Of a stretch of 64,000 bases of DNA, positions 31,592 through 40,951 are shown piece by piece. The stretch's first letter is position 1. Each line of letters opens with the position of its first letter. The notes under the pieces are model-generated. The model ran no database searches and was not told the origin of the DNA. It was given only the letters and a program-made list of their open reading frames with translations. The DNA is from Clostridiaceae bacterium Marseille-Q3526. Lineage in GTDB: Bacteria > Bacillota > Clostridia > Lachnospirales > Lachnospiraceae. The position numbers and the translations under genes are program-made. The stretch is taken from the NCBI GenBank assembly GCA_018223375.1, contig JAGTTS010000005.1, positions 205,983 through 269,982 on the forward strand. The letters run 5' to 3'.

Positions 31592-32620
31592 ATGCGGTTC
31601 AGAAAAAAGGAGACAAAAACAAAAAGAAGGACAGGACAGACTGCAGTTCTGGCGGCAGCGGCAGCTTTATCAGGCATGACCCTCACCGGATGTTCCCAGC
31701 CGGGAGGCCAGAAGGACGAAGAGGTAGTCATTTACTCCAACGCAGACGACGAGGCGGTGGAGGCCATGAAAAAGACTCTGGATCAGAATGGGTATGAGGG
31801 AAAATATATCTTCCAGACCTTTGGCACCTCCGAGCTGGGCGGCAAGGTGATGGCGGAGGGGACGGACATGGAAGCAGATCTGATTACCCTCAGCACCTTC
31901 TACATTGACAGCGCCCAGGAAACACAGCAGATGTTTCAGAAGCTGAATTTTGATTTTGAGCTGTTAAATCAGGAGGAGCAGAAGGATTACTGCGCTCCCA
32001 TCACCTCCCAAGAGGGAACCATGATCGTCAACACGGAGATGATAAAGGAAAATCATCTGGATATGCCGGAAAGCCTCAAAGATTTGACAAAACCGGAATA
32101 TAAAGATTTGATCTCCGTCACAGACGTAAAGAGTTCTTCTACCGCGTGGCTTCTGATTCAGGCCTTAGTGGACGCTTACGGCGAGGACGGAGCCAAAGAG
32201 ACTCTCACAGGCATATATGAAAACGCAGGGCCCCACATCGAGACCTCAGGCTCCGCTCCCCTGAAAAAGGTAAGAGCAGGCGAGGTGGCGGTGGGCTTTG
32301 GACTCCGCCAGCAGGCTGTAGCCGACAAGGCCAAGGGACTTCCCATCGACTTCGTGGATCCGACAGAGGGCAACTTCTCCCTGACAGAGTCTGTGGCAGT
32401 TGTGGATAAGGGAGAAAAGACCAATCCACTGGCCCAGGAAATGGCGGAGTGCATTATCACAAAGGGACGTTCGGAGCTTCAGAGCTATTATCCAAACGCC
32501 GTCTATGCCGGGGAGACGACCAATCCGGAGAACAGCTCCGCTTACCCGAAGACCTTCCCGGAGCCGCTGACAGCAGAGCTGTTAAAGAAGCACGAGGAGC
32601 TTTCCGAGAGCTGCAAGTAA
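31592..32620 (+). CDS. Substrate-binding lipoprotein of the ABC importer
   Basis: A 342-residue protein with a twin-basic N-terminus, hydrophobic core and lipobox TGCS (Cys near residue 34). The mature part is a periplasmic-binding-protein type II fold: VVIYSNADDEAVEAM at the start, DLITLSTFYIDSA, a hinge TSQEGTMIVNTEMI and a C-terminal TAELLKKHEEL helix. It fits the FbpA/PotD/PhnS-like cluster. It would deliver the substrate to the fused permease. No iron-binding tyrosine pair can be assigned with certainty. A terminator follows 6 bp after the stop. Confidence 0.85.
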   Translation: MRFRKKETKTKRRTGQTAVLAAAAALSGMTLTGCSQPGGQKDEEVVIYSNADDEAVEAMKKTLDQNGYEGKYIFQTFGTSELGGKVMAEGTDMEADLITLSTFYIDSAQETQQMFQKLNFDFELLNQEEQKDYCAPITSQEGTMIVNTEMIKENHLDMPESLKDLTKPEYKDLISVTDVKSSSTAWLLIQALVDAYGEDGAKETLTGIYENAGPHIETSGSAPLKKVRAGEVAVGFGLRQQAVADKAKGLPIDFVDPTEGNFSLTESVAVVDKGEKTNPLAQEMAECIITKGRSELQSYYPNAVYAGETTNPENSSAYPKTFPEPLTAELLKKHEELSESCK

Positions 32621-32626
32621 AACAGG

Positions 32627-32657
32627 GGGCAGACCGCAGAGGCGGCCTGCCCTTATT
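32627..32657 (+). terminator. Terminator after the ABC importer operon
   Basis: GGGCAG-A-CCGC pairs with GCGG-C-CTGCCC around an AGAG loop (32627-32652), followed by TTATT. Confidence 0.7.
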
Positions 32658-32736
32658 CTGATCAGCCGCTTTCCAGCCATAACCCTATCTTATAAAAGCC
32701 ATGTGAAATAGATCTCTCCGGTAATAGGTCTTAGCC

Positions 32737-32993
32737 TTGAAGTCTGAAAGGCGGATATGATATAATAACTCCAAAATACAGCTGTGCTTCGCACATCTGC
32801 CGCTGCCTTTGGCAGCTAAAACATTTTGTCGTTACCATATTTTTAGAAAGAAAAGGAATGATGGACATGGGGTTAGACCTGAAAAGATAACGATTTTCAT
32901 AGTGAAAAATTACGGCGTGGTTTATCGACTCCAAGGCTTGAGTGAGAACCAGATGAAATAACCGGAAATGCTTGAGAATTGGAGGAAAATGAT
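32737..32993 (+). promoter_or_regulatory. Promoter and long leader of leuA
   Basis: TTGAAG (32737-32742), 18-bp spacer, TATAAT (32761-32766). The leader of about 220 nt has small hairpins (TGTGC-TTC-GCACA at 32784-32796; GCTGCC-TTT-GGCAGC at 32802-32816; TTTTCA-TAG-TGAAAA near 32896-32910). It also has a short ORF near 32860 reading MMDMGLDLKR with only two leucines. There is no T-box motif and no U-run terminator, so the mode of control is unknown. Confidence 0.5.
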
Positions 32994-34670
32994 ATGCTGA
33001 ATTATAAGAAATACAAGAGAGTTCCTGTGGTGGATTTCCCGGAGAGACAGTGGCCGGGCCGCCAGATTGAGAAGGCGCCGATCTGGTGCAGCGTGGATCT
33101 GAGAGACGGAAACCAGGCTTTGATCGAGCCCATGGTAGTGGAAGAGAAGATGGAGATGTTCCGCCTTCTGGTGAAGATGGGCTTTAAGGAGATTGAGATT
33201 GGCTTTCCGGCTGCTTCCCAGATTGAGTTCGACTTTTTAAGACAGCTGGTAGAGCGCAGGATGATTCCTGACGATGTGACAGTCCAGGTGCTGACACAGT
33301 GCAGAGAACACCTGATCCGCCGCACCTTCGAGGCGATTCAGGGCGTGAAGAAGGCCATTGTCCACATCTATAACTCTACCTCCACGCTGCAGAGAGACGT
33401 GGTGTTCCACAAGGAACGGGAGGAGATCAAGGAGATTGCCGTGGAGGGCGTGAGGCTGGTGAAGAAATATATGCAGGCCCATGACGGGGAGGTGATCCTG
33501 GAGTATTCTCCGGAGAGCTTTACCGGCACAGAGCTGGATTTTGCCCTTGATATCTGCACCGCCGTCCAGGAGGAATGGCAGCCCACCCCTGAGAAGAAGA
33601 TGATTATCAATCTTCCGGCCACAGTGGAGATGACGACGCCCAATGTCTATGCAGATCAGATTGAGTGGATGAACCATCACTTCAAGGACAGGGACAGCAT
33701 TATTTTAAGCATCCATCCCCACAATGACAGAGGAACCGGGATCGCGGCCACAGAGCTGGCTCTTTTAGCAGGCGCTGAGAGAGTGGAGGGAACGCTTCTT
33801 GGAAACGGCGAGCGGACGGGAAATGTGGATATCTTAAACATTGCCTACAACATGTTCTCCCAGGGAATTAATCCGGAGCTGGAGATTGAAAATATCAGAG
33901 AGATTGTGGACGTCTGCGAGCGGTGTACCAAGATGCCGGTGGATCCCCGCCATCCATACGCTGGAAAGCTGGTATTTACAGCATTTTCCGGTTCTCACCA
34001 GGACGCTATCAGCAAGGGAATGCAGGCCCTTTCAAAGAGAACGGACGGCATCTGGGAGGTTCCCTATCTGCCTATCGACCCAAGCGATATCGGCAGGGAA
34101 TACGAGCCGGTGGTCCGCATCAACAGCCAGTCCGGCAAGGGCGGCGTGGCCTTTGTCATGGATACCTTCTACGGCTTCAAGCTTCCAAAGGGAATGCACA
34201 AGGAATTTGCGGACATCATTCAGAAAATTGCGGAGGCCCAGGGAGAGGTGGATCCGGAGCAGATCTTTGCAGAGTTCCAGAAGAATTACATCGAGCGAAA
34301 GGAGCCGGTTCACTTCAGAAAATGCCAGATTACGGACAGAGAGATGGACGAGGGCGAGTTCGCTACAGTGGCAGATGTGATTTATACAGAACATGGACAG
34401 GAGAAGAGGTTTGAAGGGGTTGGAAACGGACCGATCGACGCCATTCAGAGAGGCTTGGAGGACACTCTGGGCGTGGAGATCCGCGTTCTGGATTACACAG
34501 AGCATGCGCTGCGTTCCGGTTCCGGAGCTCAGGCAGCTTCCTACATTCACCTGTTAGATGTAAAGAGCGGCCGCACTACCTACGGCGTGGGAATCAGCTC
34601 CAATATTACGAGAGCTTCTATCCGCGGTATTTTCAGCGCGGTGAACCGTCTGTTCTACACAGAAAATTAA
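32994..34670 (+). CDS. leuA: 2-isopropylmalate synthase (class 2)
   Basis: ATG 32994 lies 8 nt after GGAGG, which itself starts inside the longer frame from TTG 32979, so 32994 is the start. The 558-residue enzyme has the DRE-TIM barrel (SVDLRDGNQAL, the LeuA2 form of the DRDG motif, and HPHNDRGTG) and a C-terminal LeuA dimer/allosteric domain (about 430-558, ending GISSNITRASIRGIFSAVNR). It condenses 2-oxoisovalerate with acetyl-CoA in leucine synthesis. It is a single-gene unit between two terminators. Confidence 0.95.
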   Translation: MLNYKKYKRVPVVDFPERQWPGRQIEKAPIWCSVDLRDGNQALIEPMVVEEKMEMFRLLVKMGFKEIEIGFPAASQIEFDFLRQLVERRMIPDDVTVQVLTQCREHLIRRTFEAIQGVKKAIVHIYNSTSTLQRDVVFHKEREEIKEIAVEGVRLVKKYMQAHDGEVILEYSPESFTGTELDFALDICTAVQEEWQPTPEKKMIINLPATVEMTTPNVYADQIEWMNHHFKDRDSIILSIHPHNDRGTGIAATELALLAGAERVEGTLLGNGERTGNVDILNIAYNMFSQGINPELEIENIREIVDVCERCTKMPVDPRHPYAGKLVFTAFSGSHQDAISKGMQALSKRTDGIWEVPYLPIDPSDIGREYEPVVRINSQSGKGGVAFVMDTFYGFKLPKGMHKEFADIIQKIAEAQGEVDPEQIFAEFQKNYIERKEPVHFRKCQITDREMDEGEFATVADVIYTEHGQEKRFEGVGNGPIDAIQRGLEDTLGVEIRVLDYTEHALRSGSGAQAASYIHLLDVKSGRTTYGVGISSNITRASIRGIFSAVNRLFYTEN

Positions 34671-34737
34671 GGGACAGGAAGAACCGGCCGGTTCAGACTT
34701 CCCAGCCGGCAGCATAAAAAATAGAATTGAGAAGAGA

Positions 34738-34781
34738 GGATGCGTTCCAGAAACTGTTTGATTCTGGCCGCGTCCTTTTTT
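34738..34781 (+). terminator. Terminator after leuA
   Basis: GGATGCG-TT-CCAGAA (34738-34752) pairs with TTCTGG-C-CGCGTCC (34762-34775) with one G:U, followed by six T residues. Confidence 0.85.
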
Positions 34782-34893
34782 GGCTTTTCAGGGAGAAGAT
34801 TTTTGATTCTTTTGTGTTTCTGCTGAAAATTTTCATGGAGAAATTGCCTTCAGGATGATAGAATGGAGAGGTGAAGAAAGGCAGGAAATAAGT

Positions 34894-37800
34894 ATGGATG
34901 TAAATAAAGAACTGCAGTTATATAAGAAGACAGTCCGCTTTTTTTCAGAGAGCGCTAATGATTACCTGTATGTGCTGGATTTAGTGAACAGAAGAATTCA
35001 TATTGCAGATAAAATATGCGGGAAATATCCCCTTCCGCTTCCAGGAGAGGAGGGAATTCCCTTAGAGTGCTGGGAAGGCATTGTACACCACAGAGACCGC
35101 AGACAGCTTCAGAAGGAGATTGAGGAAATCGCCCAAGGGCGAAAGGACAGACACGCCATGAATTACAGGCTGACAGACAGAGACGGACACCGCGTATGGC
35201 TCAATGCCAAAAGCGAGGTTCAGAAGGACGACAGGGGGAATGCGGTTTTTTTGGCGGGAAGCATTTCTGAGCTGGCAGTGGGCCAGAAGACAGACAGCCT
35301 GACGGGGCTTTGGAATTACGATAAGTTTCTGGAAGATATGGCAGAATGCCTCAGACAGAGCGGCGGCTACCTGATGGTACTGGGAATCGATAATTTTAAG
35401 AGCATTAACGTAAAGAATGGAAGGACATTCGGAAACTATATTTTAAAGACCATGACAGAGACACTGGAAAATCTTTCGGAAACGCCCCTTCAGCTGTACC
35501 GTCTGGCCGGAGACTGCTTTGCCGTGAATTTTCCGGGAAAATACAGGGAGGACGTTCTGGACTTCTATGATTTGGTAAAGAGAGAAATGGAAAAATACTG
35601 TACCATATCCGCCGGAGTGGCGATCTACAGCTGCGGAGACGAGATGGACGGGGGACAGGTTTACCAGTATGCGGAGAACGCTCTGGACCGTGCTAAAAGA
35701 GAGGGAAAAAATACATTGGTATTTTTTTCATCGGACGACTATCAGAAAAATCTGGAGAAAATTGCGCTGCAGGATGAGATGAGGGCCTCTGTCCGCAATG
35801 GCTGCAACGGTTTTTACCTCTGCTATCAGCCGCAGATCGACAGCCGCGATTACAGGCTTTACGGGGCCGAGGCCCTGCTCCGCTATGAATCCCCGTCCAG
35901 GGGAATGGTGGGGCCCGGGGAGTTTATCCCTCTGCTGGAGCAGAGCGGCATGATCTGTGAGGTCGGCATGTGGGTCCTTCAGACGGCGGTCAGCCAGTGC
36001 AGAGAGTGGAGAAAGAAGCTTCCGGATTTTCATATCAGCGTGAATATCTCCTATGTCCAGCTGCGCCAGAAGGGAATTGAGGAAGCGGTTCTGGCTCTTC
36101 TGCAGCAGATGGATCTTCCCGGGGAGGCTCTGACTCTGGAAGTGACGGAGAGTATGCAGCTTCAGGATTATTCTTATTTTAATAAGATTTTTTATGAGTG
36201 GAAGCGGTATGGAATCCAGATTTCCATTGATGATTTCGGGACAGGATATTCCAGCTTAAGCTATCTAAAGAGTATTGAGGTGGATGAGACGAAGATTGAT
36301 CGCTGCTTTGTCAGTCGTATTCAGCATAATGCCTATAATTACCGGCTGCTCAGCAACATGATCGAGCTGGCTCACAGCGCCAGAATTAAGGTGTGCTGCG
36401 AGGGCGTGGAGACGGAGGAGGAGCTTCTGGCGCTAAAGGAGCTGAAGCCGGACGTGCTTCAGGGCTTTCTCTTTGCAAAGCCCTATAAAAAAGAGGAATT
36501 TGAGCGAATTTATATCTGCGAGGAGACGAAAGAGTATCAGAAGCGGGAGAAGCGGGAGGCGAAGCTGCGCCGCCTTGATTCCGATACAGAGGACAGGATG
36601 CTGGAAAACCTCCGCCAGGAGGAGATTGGAACCATCGCGGAGGGCATGGACGAGATCATTTACGTCAGCGATGTGGAAACGTACGAGCTGTACTATATGA
36701 ACGCCCAGGGCCGTAAAATCACAGGCATTTACGATTATAAGGGAAGAAAATGCTACGAGGTTCTCCAGGGCAAGGAAAACCCCTGCGAGTTCTGCACCAA
36801 CGGAAAGCTCTGCAAAAGCAAATTTCACGTGTGGGAGAGAAACAATGCGTTTCTCGGATCCCGGTATATTTTAAAGGACAGGCTGATTTCCTGGCAGGGC
36901 AGGAAGGCCCGGCTGGAGATGGCCATCAATATGGAAGAGTGGGAGACCCTCGACCATCAGAGACAGGCCTACCTGATGGAAAAGGGAGAGTTTGGCCGGA
37001 GCGGTTACTGCCGGAGCTGTCTGTTCGACTCCCAGTACGCGGAAATTTTAGATAATACCAATCTGGGGCTCTGGGAGATCCGTCTGGATCCGGAGACCGA
37101 GAAAGGCGAGATGTACGCAGATCCGGTCATGCGCAGGATTATGGGCATTACAGAAGATATTACGCCGGAGGAGTGCTACACCCACTGGTACAGCCGGATC
37201 AACGCAGGCTACTATCACTACATTAATATGGCGGTAGAAAACTGTATCAGCACAGGAAAGATTATCCAGGTAGAGTATACCTGGAACCACCCGGCGAAAG
37301 GGGAGGTGACAGTCCGCTGTATGACGGTCCGGGCTGCGGACAAGGAGGGAAAGATCTGCCTGGAGGGCTATCACAGGATCATCAGCGAGCTGGAGCGGCC
37401 CGACTTTCTGCCTGACGGCGTGAAGAGCGAGATGTTCGAGTACAATGAAAAGAAGAGAACTATTTATTTTCACACGGACAGGACCATGCTGGCCGGCAGC
37501 CAGGTGCGGGAGGAGGATTTCCCGGAGAGCTGGATCCGGACGCAGATGGTGCATCCTCATTTTGCCGGAGAGTTCCGGGAGCTGTTCCGGGATGTCCATA
37601 AAAAGGAGGATCCGGACAGCAGAGAGATGCTGTTTCGGGTAAAGGACGGAGAATATAAGTGGTTTAAGGTAAAAACAAGACATTTAAGCAGTAAGGCGGA
37701 GGATTTGTATACCATAGCGGTTCTGATGGATCTGGCGGACGAGGAGAGAGCCATGGAGCTGGAGTACATGAGAAAAACGGACTTCTATGAGGCTCTGCTC

Positions 37801-38658
37801 TCCGAGACGGTAGCTTACGCGGAGGTGGATGTGGAGAGCGAAAAGGTCATGCAGTCAGGCGGGCTTTGGGAGCATTACAAGGCGGAAAACCAGGAGCAGG
37901 GCTACACCTTTGACGAGATTATCAGGCGGCAGATCGATCGCGTCGTCTGCCAGGAGGACCGGGATTCATATCAAAACAGCATTAATCTTCATTACATAAA
38001 AGAGATGTATAAAAATGGAATCGCGACGCAGGAAATGTCCTTCAGACGTATGGTAAACGGCCAGCAGTGCTGGATGAAGCTGGTATTTCACGTATTCCAG
38101 GACCGCTATACGGAAAACATGTACGCTCTTATGTACATGAAGAATATTGACGCGGAAAAGAGAAGAGAGATGGCTCAGGAGAGGGCGGACAGACGGGATC
38201 CTCTGACTAACGTATACAACCGCAAGATTTTTGAGAGCGAGGTGCGGGAGTTCATGACCTCTGAGAAGGACAGAAAAGGAACTCTGATTATCCTGGATTT
38301 AGATGATTTTAAGAAAGTGAACGATCAGTTCGGACACCTGACGGGAGACGAACTGCTGAAATCCCTGGCAGAAATTTTGAGAAGCACCTTCAGAAGCCAC
38401 GATTTGATTGGAAGGCTGGGAGGAGACGAATTTCTGGTATTTGTCAAGGACGTGACAGATAAGGAGATTCTGGATCGGAGAATGACGCAGCTGTTCGAGC
38501 GTCTGCGGAGCGCCAATTCAGCACCCTTGTCCTGCAGCGCAGGCATCAGCCTGATAGAGGGAAAAGATTTCGATTATAAAGAAGAGCTGAGGAAGGCAGA
38601 TAAGGCCCTGTACGAGAGCAAGAAGAAGGGGAAGAATCAGTACAGCCATTATGAGTAA
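34894..38658 (+). CDS. Multidomain PAS/GGDEF/EAL cyclic-di-GMP signalling protein
   Basis: A 1254-residue soluble protein; ATG 34894 (AGGAA, 7 nt) is preferred to ATG 34855. Order: PAS (about 10-125), degenerate GGDEF with AGDCF at 205-209 (no cyclase activity expected), and EAL with E326 in AEALLR, DDFGTGYSS and CEGVET (active phosphodiesterase expected). Next comes a PAS-like domain with a CxxC in ENPCEFCTNG (C631), two or more PAS-like domains (about 710-1070), and a C-terminal GGDEF with intact GGDEF at 1176-1180 and an RSHD inhibitory site five residues before it. It could both make and degrade c-di-GMP. No membrane segment is visible. Confidence 0.9.
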   Translation: MDVNKELQLYKKTVRFFSESANDYLYVLDLVNRRIHIADKICGKYPLPLPGEEGIPLECWEGIVHHRDRRQLQKEIEEIAQGRKDRHAMNYRLTDRDGHRVWLNAKSEVQKDDRGNAVFLAGSISELAVGQKTDSLTGLWNYDKFLEDMAECLRQSGGYLMVLGIDNFKSINVKNGRTFGNYILKTMTETLENLSETPLQLYRLAGDCFAVNFPGKYREDVLDFYDLVKREMEKYCTISAGVAIYSCGDEMDGGQVYQYAENALDRAKREGKNTLVFFSSDDYQKNLEKIALQDEMRASVRNGCNGFYLCYQPQIDSRDYRLYGAEALLRYESPSRGMVGPGEFIPLLEQSGMICEVGMWVLQTAVSQCREWRKKLPDFHISVNISYVQLRQKGIEEAVLALLQQMDLPGEALTLEVTESMQLQDYSYFNKIFYEWKRYGIQISIDDFGTGYSSLSYLKSIEVDETKIDRCFVSRIQHNAYNYRLLSNMIELAHSARIKVCCEGVETEEELLALKELKPDVLQGFLFAKPYKKEEFERIYICEETKEYQKREKREAKLRRLDSDTEDRMLENLRQEEIGTIAEGMDEIIYVSDVETYELYYMNAQGRKITGIYDYKGRKCYEVLQGKENPCEFCTNGKLCKSKFHVWERNNAFLGSRYILKDRLISWQGRKARLEMAINMEEWETLDHQRQAYLMEKGEFGRSGYCRSCLFDSQYAEILDNTNLGLWEIRLDPETEKGEMYADPVMRRIMGITEDITPEECYTHWYSRINAGYYHYINMAVENCISTGKIIQVEYTWNHPAKGEVTVRCMTVRAADKEGKICLEGYHRIISELERPDFLPDGVKSEMFEYNEKKRTIYFHTDRTMLAGSQVREEDFPESWIRTQMVHPHFAGEFRELFRDVHKKEDPDSREMLFRVKDGEYKWFKVKTRHLSSKAEDLYTIAVLMDLADEERAMELEYMRKTDFYEALLSETVAYAEVDVESEKVMQSGGLWEHYKAENQEQGYTFDEIIRRQIDRVVCQEDRDSYQNSINLHYIKEMYKNGIATQEMSFRRMVNGQQCWMKLVFHVFQDRYTENMYALMYMKNIDAEKRREMAQERADRRDPLTNVYNRKIFESEVREFMTSEKDRKGTLIILDLDDFKKVNDQFGHLTGDELLKSLAEILRSTFRSHDLIGRLGGDEFLVFVKDVTDKEILDRRMTQLFERLRSANSAPLSCSAGISLIEGKDFDYKEELRKADKALYESKKKGKNQYSHYE

Positions 38659-38767
38659 TGCACGAGGGAAAAATTTTCTTGTTCCATTTAAAGTCACCGA
38701 AAAAGTATGCACGAGGGAAAAATTTTCTTGTTCCACTTAAAGTCACCGAAAATTTTTCCTCGTGCAT
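38658..38767. repeat. 49-bp tandem repeat with inverted end
   Basis: Two direct copies begin with ATGCACGAGGG at 38658 and 38707 (period 49 bp, one C/T difference in the shared part). The second copy is closed by GAAAATTTTTCCTCGTGCAT (38748-38767), the reverse complement of its own start with one bulged G, making a 20-bp stem. It directly follows the stop of the GGDEF/EAL gene and may act as terminator. Short minus-strand ORFs across it are artefacts of the repeat. Confidence 0.8.
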
Positions 38768-38817
38768 AATCTACAGAACAGGAGAATCTCTTATTCCCGC
38801 CTGCTATGAGTGCTGCC

Positions 38818-38886
38818 ATGCAGGAGAGAAAAGTTTTCCAGCGACTAAGCTTTTGGTGGAGCAGGGAAAACTTTTCTCTTCTGCAT
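38818..38886. repeat. Palindromic repeat, copy A (left flank of glycan cluster)
   Basis: Arms ATGCAGGAGAGAAAAGTTTTCC (in 38818-38839) and GGAAAACTTTTCTCTTCTGCAT (38865-38886) surround the loop AGCGACTAAGCTTTTGGTGG and following AGC. The same element, inverted and with 20 of 23 loop positions identical, lies at 49142-49208. The remaining bases up to the glf start at 38989 hold no gene. Confidence 0.75.
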
Positions 38887-38988
38887 CTTCCAAGTTCGTG
38901 GGCTATTCCTCCTGCCTTTACTTTCCGGATCAAGTATAGTAAAATAGAACAATCGTGAAAATCGTGAAAAGAGAAGGAGCTGGGTAAA

Positions 38989-40086
38989 ATGAAACAATAT
39001 GATTATCTTCTGGTGGGGAGCGGTCTGTACTGCGCGGTATTCGCCTTTATGGCCAGAAAGCAGGGGAAGACCTGCCTGGTTCTGGAAAAGAGGGATCACA
39101 TCGGAGGAAATATTTACTGCGAGGAGACGGAAGGGATCCGGGTACACCGCTACGGCGCCCACATTTTCCATACTTCTGACCGGGAGGTATGGGACTTTGT
39201 CAACCAGTTTACAGAGTTTAACCGGTATACCAACAGCCCGGTAGCCAATTATAAGGGGCAGATATACAACATGCCTTTCAACATGAATACCTTCAGCAGG
39301 ATGTGGAATATCTCCACTCCTGAGGAGGCCAGGGAAATTATTGAGCGGCAGAGGTCTGTGATTCAGGGCGAGCCGAAGAACCTGGAGGAGCAGGCCATCA
39401 GCTTGGTGGGCACGGATATCTACGAGAAGCTGGTGAAGGGCTATACGGAAAAGCAGTGGGGAAGAGACTGCAGAGATCTTCCGGGCTTTATTATCCGCCG
39501 CCTTCCAGTGCGCTATACCTACGACAATAATTACTTTAACGATCCGTATCAGGGCATACCTGTGGACGGCTACAACGCTCTGATTGAACGGCTGTTTGAG
39601 GGCTGCGAGATCCGCACTGGCGTAGACTATCTGGAACACAGGCAGGAGTATGAGAACGCGGCTGAACGAATTGTGTACGCGGGAACCATTGACGGCTATT
39701 TTGGATATCAGTTCGGAAATCTGGAGTACAGAAGCCTGCGCTTTGAGACGGAGACTCTGAATACAGACAATTACCAGGGAGTGGCCGTGGTAAACTATAC
39801 AGACAGGGAGACTCCGTTCACAAGGATTATCGAGCATAAGCATTTTGAATTCGGAACTCAGGAAAAGACGGTTATCACAAGGGAGTATCCCGTTAACTGG
39901 AAGCCTGGCATGGAGCCCTACTATCCGGTGAACGACGAGAAAAACCAGGCCCTCTACGAGAAGTACAGAGCGCTGGCCGAGAAGGAGGAGCGGGTGATTT
40001 TCGGAGGCCGTCTGGCAGAGTACCGCTACTACGATATGGACAAGGTGATCCGCTCCGCTCTGGATCGGGCCAAGGAGGAACTATAG
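38989..40086 (+). CDS. glf: UDP-galactopyranose mutase
   Basis: A 365-residue flavoprotein of usual Glf length behind AAGGAG. The FAD motif DYLLVGSGLYCAVFA opens the protein, then VLEKRDHIGGN, and the family signature YGAHIFHTS and VNQFTEF follow. The later KGYTEKQWGRD and the YDNNYFNDPYQGIP region carry sugar-nucleotide contact residues. It interconverts UDP-Galp and UDP-Galf, so the glycan made by this cluster probably contains galactofuranose. First gene of a tightly packed cluster (2 bp to licD). Confidence 0.95.
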   Translation: MKQYDYLLVGSGLYCAVFAFMARKQGKTCLVLEKRDHIGGNIYCEETEGIRVHRYGAHIFHTSDREVWDFVNQFTEFNRYTNSPVANYKGQIYNMPFNMNTFSRMWNISTPEEAREIIERQRSVIQGEPKNLEEQAISLVGTDIYEKLVKGYTEKQWGRDCRDLPGFIIRRLPVRYTYDNNYFNDPYQGIPVDGYNALIERLFEGCEIRTGVDYLEHRQEYENAAERIVYAGTIDGYFGYQFGNLEYRSLRFETETLNTDNYQGVAVVNYTDRETPFTRIIEHKHFEFGTQEKTVITREYPVNWKPGMEPYYPVNDEKNQALYEKYRALAEKEERVIFGGRLAEYRYYDMDKVIRSALDRAKEEL

Positions 40087-40087
40087 T

Positions 40088-40951
40088 ATGGAACATCCGG
40101 AATTTTATGAGCCGGAGACGCTTAAGCGTCTGCAGGGAGAGATTTTATCGATCCTGGACGATTTTATGGCAGTCTGTGATAAATACCATCTGGAATACTT
40201 CGGAATTGCCGGCACAGGCATCGGAGCTGTCCGCCATAAGGGCTTTATCCCCTGGGACGATGACATTGATATCGCCATGCCGCGGCATGATTTCGACAAA
40301 TTTATCAAGATTATCCAGAAGACCATGGGGGACAAATATCTGGTTTTAAACGGAAAGAATTACCCTGGCTATCCCTTGATGACCACCAGGCTGGTGAAGA
40401 GAGGGACTGTGTTTGCGGAGAAGGTGATGAAGGACGTGGACTGTCCATTCGGCATCTTTCTGGACTTATATGTGCTGGACAACGTGTCGGACAACCCGGT
40501 TCTGTACCAGATCCAGTCCTGGGAGGCATGGTTTTACAGTAAGCTTCTGATTTTAAGAAGTATCCCGGAACCGACTCTGGCGCAGAAGGGGATGAAGGCG
40601 AAGCTCATCTGGTCTGTCTGCAGGATGGTTCACAAGGGACTTTTGCTGCTTTCCATCAAGCCGGAGGGCATCCGCTTCCGGTGCGAGCAGGCCTGCCGCC
40701 GCTATCGAAAGCAGCAGACCAGGCGCATGGCCTTCCTGCCCGATACCAGTCCCTACTGGAACGTGGTGGACAGGGAGAAGTGCTATCCCCTGCAGAAGCT
40801 GGAATTCGAGGGCAGGATGCTGAACTTCCCGGCCAATCTGGACGAGATGCTCCGAAGCATGTACGGCGATTACATGGTTCTGCCGCCTGTGGAAAAGCGG
40901 AAAACCCATTATCCTTACAGGCTTCAGTTTTCTGAGGAGACCAGCGAATGA
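40088..40951 (+). CDS. LicD-family phosphotransferase
   Basis: A 287-residue cytosolic nucleotidyltransferase-fold protein. The LicD signature GTGIGAVRHKGFIPWDDDID (residues 41-61) contains the metal-binding aspartates. LicD proteins transfer phosphocholine or similar phospho-groups from CDP-activated donors to sugars. A LicC-like cytidylyltransferase and a class V transaminase are three genes downstream, which suggests a donor made in the same cluster. The identity of the transferred group is not known. It overlaps the flippase gene by 4 nt. Confidence 0.85.
   Translation: MEHPEFYEPETLKRLQGEILSILDDFMAVCDKYHLEYFGIAGTGIGAVRHKGFIPWDDDIDIAMPRHDFDKFIKIIQKTMGDKYLVLNGKNYPGYPLMTTRLVKRGTVFAEKVMKDVDCPFGIFLDLYVLDNVSDNPVLYQIQSWEAWFYSKLLILRSIPEPTLAQKGMKAKLIWSVCRMVHKGLLLLSIKPEGIRFRCEQACRRYRKQQTRRMAFLPDTSPYWNVVDREKCYPLQKLEFEGRMLNFPANLDEMLRSMYGDYMVLPPVEKRKTHYPYRLQFSEETSE

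Noticed and set aside
32767..32993. T-box riboswitch for leuA
   Set aside because: No T-box sequence, no specifier-loop pattern and no terminator/antiterminator pair.
38658..38939. Short ORFs on both strands over the repeats downstream of the GGDEF/EAL gene
   Set aside because: They consist of translated repeat units (KNFLVPLK-like) and have no ribosome site.
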